Shown: one piece after another, positions 54,901 through 64,000 of the stretch
Position numbering within the stretch: the first letter of the stretch is position 1
Layout of the letters: every line of letters begins with the position of its first letter
The notes under the pieces: model-generated
What the model saw: the letters and a program-made list of their open reading frames with translations, nothing else
The model's database searches: none
Told to the model about the DNA's origin: nothing
Made by a program: the position numbers and the translations under genes
NCBI GenBank assembly: GCA_027575765.1
Contig: JANBPT010000015.1
Span: forward strand, 1-64,000
From: Tieghemiomyces parasiticus
Taxonomy: Eukaryota > Kickxellomycota > Dimargaritomycetes > Dimargaritales > Dimargaritaceae
Length of the DNA stretch: 64,000 nucleotides
Direction of reading: 5' to 3'

Positions 54901-56050
54901 TTACACCGCCCGGCGCAGACGTGGCCTGGCCGCTTTTAGGCGGGATAGACGTAACCGAGGACGATGAGGTGGCTCGGGAAGGTGATGCGACGGATGTGGC
55001 TATGGCCGGCGGAGTAGAAGTTGCCTCGCCGGCCCGGCCGGACCGGAGCAGGGCGGACAAACGGCTGTCTAGCTGCTCGCTGCCGTTGTAAAGAAGGGGC
55101 AGGATGGTGGTCTTGAACATTTGTAGGAGCTCGGTTGACAGGACGTAGGCGTCCCCACCGTCATCTGCCGTGCGGCGCAAGGCATCCTGGTAGATCAACT
55201 CGGAGGTGCGCCCGGCGGCCTTAGTGAGGTTGGTGAGCGAGGCCGATGAATTGAGCTCGGGGTCCGAAGGTCGTCCCGTCCGCAATTGGAGACCGCTATT
55301 ACTATGGAGGTGGCGGGAGGTTGTCGCCGTGAGCAGCGGTGAGCCGTGGGGCGAGAGCTGGGACGTCAGCGGGTGGTGATGATGGACGGTACTGGACAGG
55401 GCAGCGGCTAAAGATTCCATATGGTCCGAGGCGGGCCGCTCGCGGGTAGCGGGAGCCGAGGTGGTAGCGTGCTTACTGGGCGATGTGGGACCGCTTGTGG
55501 ACCCCCACGCGCCTAGCTGGTCGGTGTGCGGCGACAGGTTGCGTGGGGTGGCGATAGCGCTCACGTTAGATACGGCGGCGGTGGCCTGGCTATGGTTGTT
55601 CTGGCTGCGTCGCAAGCCCGATGTAGACATGCTACAGGCAGCAGCCTCGGGTTGGTCACCCGCACTGAGGTGCTCGGGTGATTCGTAATCCTCAGCCACA
55701 GTCGACGCGAGGAGTTTGGCGCGCAAGACTGGATGTTCCATGCCACTGGCATGGCTTGGCGCTGGGGCTTCGTTCGCGGCATCCGGAACCAGGGCGGCGG
55801 TTGGGAAGGTTACGGGGCCAGCTACGGCTGGGTGTTGGCGAGCATAGTTTTCGAGAACCTCAACGTGCTGATAAAACTCGGGCGAGTCGAGGAAGCGCAG
55901 CACAAACTTGTCGGCTTCGGGACTGGCGGCCGTCGCGGCTGTAGTGGTGGTGTTCGAACCGGTCGGAGTCGAAAGTTGCTTAGTGCATTCGGTATCGTAG
56001 GTCGCCAGGAGACTGATAATGCCTCGGCTGACGTCCTTGACACTGGGCAT
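51915..56050 (-). CDS. tsc1: hamartin (TSC1) homologue with long N-terminal extension, two exons
   Basis: Exon 1 is 56050-54356 and exon 2 is 54194-51915. They are joined in phase 0 across a 161-nt intron (CAT|GTAAGT ... CATTAG), giving 1,324 residues (human hamartin 1,164). Codons above 56050 are open but lack an ATG. The hamartin core spans the junction. It has helical repeats (KFLSEFASQSQANKDALVDA, then LLESVLNLMVTTQSFEVMEV), then LLFLLGRRLCW and LFSYLYGPCPYNTVAFLK, which match the family motif L-x-x-L-Y-G-M-Y-P-C-N-F-V-S-F-L. LLRTHVYHPNFLL follows. A disordered middle comes next, then a coiled coil of about 300 residues (from LELERYIADCRMEQLSLMQS to the end), the part that binds TSC2 in the family. 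With TSC2, hamartin forms the GAP complex for Rheb and restrains TORC1. About 400 residues before the core are extra: a Ser/Thr/Ala-rich disordered stretch and a helical segment (FMLDWWENVFIPILALPNNQ). Confidence 0.82.
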
Positions 56051-59000
56051 GGCGGGGATGGGCGTTTGGTAGGCCAAGGGGCCGGCACGGCGAAAGAGGA
56101 AAGGCGGGTACGCCGTCGGCGCGACGGTAAATGGAGGGGAGACTTGCTAGGGCCCCGATGCGACAGATGGAGCCGTGGGAGGTTAGAATAGGCTAATCTT
56201 GGAGTTGAGGGCGGGCGGAGAATGTGGTTTGGCGGATCGTGGTGAAAACAAGGTCTGAGCAATAGGCAGTGGGTAAGGTACGGCGCAGGACTCCGCAACA
56301 GGTCGCTGTATGCGGGATGCCGAGGTGTGGGTGGGTTGAAAAACTTAAGGCGGTGTGTGGCGGGAGTAGAATATGTCGAAGAGAGGTGGTCGATGGCGAG
56401 AGTAGAGCGGGGAGGGGTTGCACAGGTAAGGTTGTTGAGAAAGGACGGGACCGGTGGTAGGAGAAAAGCGCCAGGCAAGCCGGTAATTTGCAACCAACGT
56501 ACGCGGACGGGTACGTACCTTGCTGAGGGCAAGCGGGCGGGTCTGTGCGATAGGGGTCGGGGCCCCAAGTTCGGGAGCAGGGAGAACGCAAAGCGGAGAA
56601 GAGTGCGCAGCGAAGGGTGGCGGTGCGGCTATTCTCTTGAGGCAGGGCAGGGGCCAAGTGAGGGGAATAGGCGACTGCGGTGCGTTGAGGGATGAGGGCA
56701 AGTCCGCCGCGCAGTGTAGCTGGAAATCACCAGGGACAGTCTCTTGGAGATGTGCGAAGCAGCGTTATAATAAGGTGAAGGCGTCCGTAGGAGGAATGGG
56801 CTTCGCCGAGCGCGACAGGTGAGGCGTAAGGGGACGCGGGGAAGTGAGGTTAGGTTGAACAGAATGGCTGTGAATGTGCTAGGACGAGGCGGCGGCCGGG
56901 TCCGGCTTGCTTTGGGGCCGAGGGTAGGCGGTGCGGATGGGAAGCCGGTGAGGAGGCAAAGTCGGAGTGGTCCGGGCGCAAGACGGGAGAGGCTGGGTGG
57001 GGCTGTCGTCATCGGCACAGAGAGGGCAAAGGTTGATGGAGAGGGGAGGGGGACTGTCATCGAAGGCTCCACAGGGCCGCCACAGGCGCTGCCGACTTAT
57101 GGAGAGGCAGCCTACCTAAACCATCAGATCCACCCGCAGACCGTAAAGAGGTTTGCTACACTAACGTGGCGCAGGGTTCCGATGACTGCGAAAGGCATGC
57201 TACAATCGGATTCCCACCCTCATTTTCCGGCTTCATAAAACCTGCGTAGGTGACCGTTCAGCACAGGCAATTCGCACCCCCTTTGAAGTCCGCGGTCCAA
57301 TCGGAAGATACCTGGGGTTTAAAGACAGTCACCATTCCCGAGGAGTAGCACCCATTCGCCCTACGTGATGTAGGCCCAGTACCATGTCTCCTCCAGCCAG
57401 AGGGCGTTTGTAATGGCTGGTGTCGTTACCTATAGGTAGCCTAAATATGGCACCCTCATGCGCTCCACCTTGTCCAACTTGCGAGACGAGTATGGTTACA
57501 TAGAATGCGGCTTACTCGATCCACCATACCGCCTGTAGGTCTCACCGAACAGGCTGGTCGCAGCGAGCCCGCATAATAAGAAACCATACCTACTTTGTCG
57601 GTTGCGAGGACTTCTGGCGTATACGTCGTACTCCATGTATTTAAGGATCGGGGAGTACATCCATAACAATTGTGGGCAACAGTGAAACGTCTGGGCCATG
57701 TACCTTCCTTAAACGTTTGGGTTGGGCTAAGGTGGGTACAAGGAGCTTAACGGGCGGGCGTTTTGGGTCGTTGGCCGGTCTGCTTCTTGCCATCGTTTAT
57801 TAGATTATGACCGTGCCTCGCCTCTTTCGGTTCAGGTGAAGTGGATTTTTATTTATTCGTGCGGCTTGAACCGAAAGGGGTAGATTCACTATGTGTCGTC
57901 TACGCTGCCCTTACTCAGCCACCTGGATTTAGAGCACGCGCTTGCCGATGGCTGACTGGTTCACGAATGACAGGCTGGGCCCAATACCAACCCCGATTCC
58001 GTACCGACCTACTTAAGTGGACTTCCGAGTGAGGAAAAGGGGTGCGGCAGGCGCAACGCTCATCAGTAAAAATTAGTGTTCATCGGTAAGGCAATCCCGG
58101 TAATCCTTCCATCTCTGGTCAGCACTTTAACGCCGTACTTCAGAGCACTGGCGAGCATTAATTTTGGATATCGAAGGCTGAGCCAAGGAGAGATAAATAC
58201 TAGGAATTTCGGCAGGGTCAAAGGAGGACCGTACTCCCCCCCCCTGTTACGCAGCCCAAATGGGAGATCTGGTATCCTCGAGCCTTTCCGTATAGAGCCA
58301 CTTCCCTTGAATGTGGTATAGGGTAGTCGAATGTCAGTTCAAATGGTTTCCTACTCAGCAATGCTCGCTTAGATCCAATCGGACTTACCTCCCTTCAGTC
58401 CACCAGGCGAACCCGATTACTGGCAAAGCGGGCAGGAATGGTGAGGAGATATGCCCACTCGACACTAGGCTCGAAATAGGGCAGATTCGCATGCACACCA
58501 TTTAGAAGATATGTAGGTTGTATAGTAGGTATGCATGGCAGGCAGACTCACGACGGAGTGCTCTTGGGTCGCTTTTATCGACCATGGCCTTACCGGCATG
58601 GAAGCTGCGTGCCTACCATGGCCTAGCGACTCGTTTCTATGGCTGTCTGGAGTCGGAGGGGTGGGTTCCGACCCCTCTTCCACCACGGCCTTGGTAGCCG
58701 GCCCTCTTATTTTTTGCTCTTGCGAGCAGCCGACGGATTGGCTTTTCGACTTGGCTACACCACATGCCCCACCTGTTCTCCACTACTCCAGCTGTTTTTT
58801 ACCCCACACCGCCGTCTCCAACCCATGCTGTCTCTGGGTATACCGTAGTCCCAACAGACTGCTCTATTTGGTAGTCCATCTTGTCTGGATCTTCCTCCCG
58901 TTCCCTTCATTTCCTTACCACTGTGTGTTTTTTCCGCCTTGCATCTCTGTCGGCCGACACCTGGTCGTCCAGCCCATCCCACCCCCGGCCCCTTGCAATT

Positions 59001-60204
59001 AGCCACCGCCTCTCCATCCACCCTCTTTGCGGGCGAGGCCGGGGATGGTAGCTTCTTACTCCCTGGTCTTCCTCGTTTCTCGTTAGCTGCTAGTGGCGGG
59101 CCTCTAAGCACTAGTCGTTTGCGTAGCGGGGCCTCGTCGGACGCTTGCCGTTGACGCTCATCACCCTTTATCCTCCGTGGTCCTTTTGCCCGACAATGGG
59201 TACTCCTGGTGGCTTATAAACTTGTTGACAGCGCCCATCCCACTCCCCTGCGCTCGTCTCCCTCTTTTTCAACTCACCAACCCCACACTTCGTCCTAGCC
59301 CCTAAATCACCCTAGTAGCCCAGTTCGACGTGCTTCTCACTCTAGCCTTCCTTTACTCTGCTAAGCATTGTCCAGGCCATTCCATACTGAACACAGACGT
59401 TCGGCGCTTGCTTCAGTTGTTGTGATTCTGGCCCCCTTCCCTCCGCCACCTCTCCTCCTGCGCCTCTTGCCTCCTAGACAACGCCGACTGCTCGCCTAGT
59501 GCAAAACCAGCTGGCGGTCCAAGCCTTATCCTCCGTCTCTACACACTCAACCTGCGCTCGCGCCACGAGCACCGTCGGCCCCGAGTGGCTCGCTTTGTTT
59601 TCGTTGCTCGGACCCTAACTCGTAGTGCCCCCCCCTTCTCTCTCAAGATTCACGCTGTTTCCTACCTTGTGAGGTCTAGTTCGCCGTTTTTTCCAACTTC
59701 GTTATTACAGACACGCAGGCTTTAATAAGGCCGTCCACGCTTCCTCCACCCGCTGTTTGCTTTTACTACGTCCAACCCTCTGTTCCCCTGCGAGAGCCGT
59801 AGACCCGACATTTCCTTTAGCCCGGGAACGCGTTTTTTTACTTACCAATCCCCTTGAACGCGCAGCTTTTAGTGCCCCGGTCGGGTAATCCAACTTCCCC
59901 CCTCTTTGCTTTTGTCCGCCGTGTGCCCGTATTCCTCATCCCTTCTTGGGGTATCAACACTATTACAGAGCCTAGCGATCCCTTGGCCACGTCTGCAAGG
60001 CCACCCTGCCCGCCCGCCCGTCCGAATCTGCACCTCCCCACTTTCGCACAGCCCGCTTGTTTTTATCCCCGACCGTGTTCGGTTTTTCTCTGGGCACCGT
60101 CGTTGTTTACCCGTCTCGCCGCCACGTCCCTGTCCGGCCCAACCTTTTCGACCGGAACCCCCGCGCACCCAGGATAAAGCACCTACAATCCGTGGCCCAG
60201 CACC
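56051..60204. other. divergent promoter region between hamartin and Ras; no gene recognised
   Basis: The hamartin gene (minus) and the Ras gene (plus) diverge here. 56.1-57.1 kb is a GC-rich hamartin leader with overlapping chance frames. 57.2-58.5 kb is AT-richer and featureless. From about 58.7 kb the plus strand is strongly C/T-rich up to the Ras start, typical of a long fungal leader. The frame at 58535-59002 (plus) has no domain and is not called. No TATA box is evident for Ras. Confidence 0.45.
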
Positions 60205-61610
60205 ATGCCGGTCAAGCCGAACCAGATCCCGCGGGAGTATAAAGTCGTCGTGCTCGGCGCTGGTGGTAAGTATGGCTGGCCCGTGCAGTCTGCCACGCCA
60301 TGCCGCCGCTTTCCCTTCGTACACTCGACTCGCAGGCTCCAGCCAAGCCCGAGAGTCCGGAGCGCCGAGCGACGCTTACCCGGCGTCTCTGGGTGGCTAG
60401 AAGGGGTCGACTTATTGCGCCTTGTAGCCTGGTGAATCAACCCACTGAGTTACCCTCCCCCACGTCGTCTCCCCCTTCAAGCCAGGGGTCCGCGCAAGAT
60501 TTGCTGGCATTCTCTAACCCTTCCACTACTTCTCACCTTCATTCTCTTCTTGCCCCACCCCTGCCCGGCGGACCCGCTCGTGCTTTGTCCCAGGTGTTGG
60601 TAAATCCGCCTTGACCATCCGGTTCGTACGCTCGTACTTTATCGAGGAGTATGACCCGACCATTGAAGGTAAGATCCCCCTCCTTTTTTCCTGGCCTGCG
60701 GCAACCCGAGCGGTCGGCCGTGCCATGCTGCCAATTTGACACCCAATCATTCCAACTGCCGGCCGCCGCTTATTCATAACTGACCTGCATACTAATAGTA
60801 ATCGGTTATCCCCCCTGTCTTTCTCCGCACCTACCAATTCCAGACTCCTACATGAAGGCCTGCGACATTGACGGCGAGGAGGCCTCCCTCGACGTTCTCG
60901 ACTCGGCAGGCCAGGAGGAATACAGTGTGATGCGTGAGCAATACATTCGGGCCGGAGATGGGTTCCTCCTGGTGTACAGTGTCAGCTCGCGGTCCTCCTT
61001 TGACGAGGTCAAGCTGCTCGCCGAGCAACTCCTACGGGTAAAGGATGTCGCTTCGGCTCCGATCGTCATTGTCGGCAACAAGTGTGATTTGGCCGACTTG
61101 CGGCAGGTGGAGACCGAGGAGGGCCGTCAGCTGGCTACCAAGTTCCAGGCCATGTTTCTGGAATCATCGGCGAAAACCCGGACCAACGTGGACGAGGCCT
61201 TCCACGAGACCGTGCGGCAGGTCCGGCGGTACCGCGTGTCGGCCGCCGCCAAGGCCAAGAAGACCTCCAGTAGCGGGGCGTCGGGCCACGGGAAGGGCGA
61301 CAGCAAGCGGCAAGGCTCCGGTGGAACGCTGCGGTACCCGACCGCGCTCACCCGTCCGCTCCGCGCCAAGACGAAGAGCGACGATGGTGGCCACGGGAGC
61401 CGCTTTGGACTCAAGTGGTTTGGGATGGGCCCCAATTGGACCGAACCCGGCCATAACTCCGCCATGCCCTCGCCCGACGGTTCGTCGACCCCACCCTCGC
61501 GGCTCACCGCTAAGGAAGTGTATTATTCCGAGGCCCGCCGGCGTGCCTCCCTATCACGTCGGAACGCTAATCACGAGGATAACCATACCAACTGCTGTAC
61601 CATCTTTTAG
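60205..61610 (+). CDS. Ras-family small GTPase with extended C-terminal region, three exons
   Basis: Exons are 60205-60265, 60594-60668 and 60844-61610, all with GTAAG donors and CAG acceptors, giving 300 residues. The P-loop GAGGVGKSA (18-26) is split by intron 1. The effector loop YDPTIEDSY is at 40-48. Switch 2 reads DSAGQEEYS (65-73), with Gln69 equivalent to Ras Gln61 and Ser in place of the usual Thr58. The base-binding motifs GNKCDL and ESSAKT are intact. The tail ends CCTIF, a CAAX-type prenylation box with a neighbouring cysteine. This is a true Ras ([16 protein letters not shown]), not Rheb or Rho. In fungi Ras controls cAMP/PKA and MAPK signalling at the plasma membrane. Between the G domain and the CAAX box lie about 120 residues, basic then Gly/Ser/Thr/Pro-rich, against about 20 in human Ras. 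Confidence 0.92.
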
Positions 61611-64000
61611 GTTTACGGGGTGCCATAGTGGTGTCGGGTCTGTCGTGCCTCTTCCTTCCCCCCCCCGCTCTCCTGGCTGTTGATCACAATGACGACTGGC
61701 CCCAAACGTCAAGTCCGTCTCACCACTCTCCAGAGCGCAACCCCTCCGTTATCTCTCGTTGACATCACACCACCGGGGAACAACCTCCCCCCAGTTTGAC
61801 TCGTCCCCCGTTGTTCACCACAAGGCATTCATCTAACCTCACCTTTTTTGTTATTATTGTTCTCATGTGTGTGTGTGTGTTTTTTTTTTCGTCGACATAT
61901 TCATCCTCATCCCCACCAACACTTGCTATATACCGACAGCCGCTCTGCAGAGCCACATGCCCGCCTTTTCTTCCAAGTCTCTCCCATTATTCCTCATGAA
62001 TTGCCCTACTCACCACGTCTCCTTACGGCCATCCTGACCGGGCAACACTCTCCATTTGATCCATCCCGGAGACCATTCCAAAAAATTTGCTATCCGCTTG
62101 CCTTCGCGTCTCATGTGAAACACCTCCACTGTAATGTATAGCCCTTCCATACGTGAAATACCCATGATAAACACACACCTACATTCCTGGTCCGGCTATA
62201 GTTACATATGGGTGAATCCAAAGTAGGAAGGGACAATGCTTACTAAAAAATGAGTACGTGTTAAGGGGGGCTCGTTGCGTAATGGTAGGATGTCGTTTAC
62301 TGAGTAGCGATCCCGGAGGTTCATTTATACCTGGCGGACGGCCAGCATCTTTCGTAGCGACTACAGCTTGAATTAGGACGAACTCCCCCAAGGACGACCG
62401 CACGAGACGGGGCCGATGCCGAGGCAGGAGAGAGAGACAGCGTGGCTGCAGTGGAATCATGAAGACGAATTTACTTGATGAAAGTTCTAAGGAATAGGCG
62501 GTGGAGGGGCCTGTCAGACAGGATCGAAGTACAGCCGACCAGGAAGGGTACTTGGATAACTTAACTTATGGGGGGAGTATGTTAAAGGCGGAAAGGAGCG
62601 ATTACTAAAGAAACGACGACTATGGAATAAGGAGTCATGTCACAACCAATCGTAACTATAGAAAAGACGGCCTTCGCAGTCACAGCCATGTTTGGCGTTA
62701 GCCCCCGTCGCTATCCTAACGGCTAATGATCAGCTATTTGTACTGTATTAGTATGAAACTCTATTAATGCACTAAATCGTCTAAAGGCTGATTATCAGCT
62801 TTCGCCAGGCGCTGCCCAGGTACTCGACGAACATCGGGCATTTCTTTTTTACACCACCGACACATTCTTCCCTCGAGGTTTTGCATTAACTCCACGAATT
62901 TCGAATACCCAGCCACCCATCCTTCTCCTCCAACCAGCCGTTCAATGTCCTATCCTCGTCTTCTTCATCTCTAAAAGGACCAGTTACGACCCTCCTTACT
63001 AATTAATAAGCTTGCTCTAGGTAGCCCGATACTCTGTTTCGACAGTGGCACCAGACACTTCACTCCCCTGTTCCCCATACGCTCAGCGTCACTGCAACCC
63101 AGCTGCCTCGCATTTATCATATTTCACACTGCGTGCCCTCCCTTGGCCCGACAACTATTCTAGTCTCAAGATAACCCTCCTTTCCTTCCTCCTTCTCCTC
63201 CTCCACCCAGTCACAACAATTGCCCGAGAATTATCATCATTATCTTTAGCCTTTACCGCTTTTCTCGCCCACTGGTCGCACCAACTCCCTAATCCGTTTG
63301 AGCGACAACCCTTCTAAAACCCCACACATCACACCAAATACCCCAAGGGTGTCCAGTGGATGGCCTGACCAGGGGTAATATTCAAGGGAGGCATGGTCTG
63401 AATGAAATCTAGGCTGACTAATTACACAAGGCGTTGGATTGAGAAGATGTATGGCCCAGCATGGTGGTTGGCCCCTTATAGAACTTTCCGGCCTTGCATC
63501 ACCAGGTAAAAATGCCATCCGATGCACGTATTGTGCATCGTATCAGAAGCTGACATCTTAAACTTGAATTTGGTAGAAATGTAACACCTCCCCGTATACT
63601 ACGTGAGACGGCTCCGATTATGAAATGCATTATACTTGGGAAATACTCAAAAATGATGGTACCGGGTGTCACCAACGAGATCAAGTGTCTATATTTCCCT
63701 GGTTCCACATACCACGAGTGGTGTACTTCAGCTGTATAGAAAAAAAAATGGTGTGTGCCTCAATAACTAATTCGTTGACGGAATATCTTCAAAATAAGTG
63801 GCTTTCGCGATCCAATGGTGTCTCGGTCGATGCTCCTTAAATTAAAGAAATGCCAAGCCAATTGGTCCCGGATCAACATTGGCTCAGGCCAGGCGAGCAC
63901 GCTGTCGGATACCGGACTAATCAGCTTTGGCCCACTGTGTACAAAAACAACAGCTTCGCAGCACATCAGTGGGTAGGCGAAGGGTGCCGTTAGTGGCCTA
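61611..64000. other. 3' flank of Ras and non-coding sequence; no gene recognised
   Basis: Begins with the C/T-rich 3' flank of Ras and a (GT)n plus T-run simple repeat at 61867-61889. The remaining sequence has short frames only, without domains or signal peptides. A weak tRNA A-box-like patch near 62271 is discussed under rejected items. Confidence 0.45.
61867..61889. repeat. (GT)n tract followed by a T run
   Basis: About seven GT units run directly into ten T residues. It is a simple repeat in the Ras 3' flank. Confidence 0.85.

Noticed and set aside
58535..59002. 155-codon plus-strand frame rich in Cys, Pro and Phe
   Set aside because: Lies in the C/T-rich leader region of Ras. The composition explains the residues, and there is no signal peptide or domain.
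60205..61610. Rheb identity for the Ras-family gene, suggested by the nearby TSC1 gene
   Set aside because: The P-loop is GAGGVGKSA rather than the Rheb-type G-x-R-S-V-G-K-S, and the switch 2 and [11 protein letters not shown] segments are those of Ras.
62270..62332. tRNA-like patch (ctcgttgcgtaatggtagg) resembling an A box, followed by ggaggttcattt
   Set aside because: The A box is good but the downstream B box departs from the consensus at several bases, and I cannot pair the acceptor or anticodon stems.

Overview
The window is nuclear DNA from a fungus. It carries intron-containing eukaryotic genes (GT-AG introns of about 160 to 330 nt with GTAAGT-type donors), TATA boxes roughly 85 to 230 nt upstream of start codons, and CACCATG-type start contexts. 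The gene set is fungal or opisthokont: Ubp6/USP14, a Dma-type FHA-RING ligase, a Pns1-type CTL protein, hamartin (TSC1), Ras and an F-box protein. A retained TSC1, modest introns, low gene density and many small secreted proteins would suit an early-diverging filamentous fungus, for example a Zoopagomycota-type lineage. That placement is inference only. I saw no bacterial, organellar, rRNA or CRISPR sequence.

Layout. 1-3 kb: no gene, one short tandem repeat. 3.0-4.65 kb: two-exon F-box protein (minus). 4.65-8 kb: no gene, one half of a decayed repeat pair. 8.0-10.1 kb: LYR-motif protein and tyrosine aminotransferase (both minus). 10.1-13.3 kb: no gene, the other half of the repeat pair. 13.3-14.4 kb: secreted chymotrypsin-fold protein whose whole catalytic triad is replaced. 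16.3-17.6 kb: dead mariner element of about 1.3 kb. 19.1-19.8 and 24.0-24.4 kb: two secreted orphans, the second built of basic and acidic repeats. 25.9-28.4 kb: FHA-RING E3 ligase. 32.8-33.0 kb: 87-residue membrane protein. 35.8-38.0 kb: four-exon Ubp6. 38.7-40.4 kb: Pns1/CTL transporter. 43.8-51.4 kb: five plus-strand genes for small secreted cysteine-rich peptides sharing one cysteine framework. 51.9-56.1 kb: two-exon hamartin with a long N-terminal extension. 60.2-61.6 kb: three-exon Ras with a very long C-terminal variable region.

The window looks compartmented. Conserved housekeeping and signalling genes sit in GC-rich blocks (8.7-10.1, 26-31, 36-41, 52-57 and 59-61.6 kb). Secreted, lineage-specific genes sit in looser, AT-richer, repeat-scarred DNA (13-25 and 43-51 kb). 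Tsc1 and Ras both feed growth control (TORC1 and cAMP/MAPK), Ubp6 and the FHA-RING protein belong to the ubiquitin-proteasome system, and the F-box protein probably does as well. There is no sign of an operon or a metabolic cluster.

The most notable find is the peptide array at 43.8-51.4 kb. Four of the five precursors share C-x9-C-x4-C-x(7-13)-C after a signal peptide, and the fifth is a shortened variant, while little else is conserved between them. This is the pattern of a fast-evolving secreted peptide family. Its function cannot be read from the sequence.
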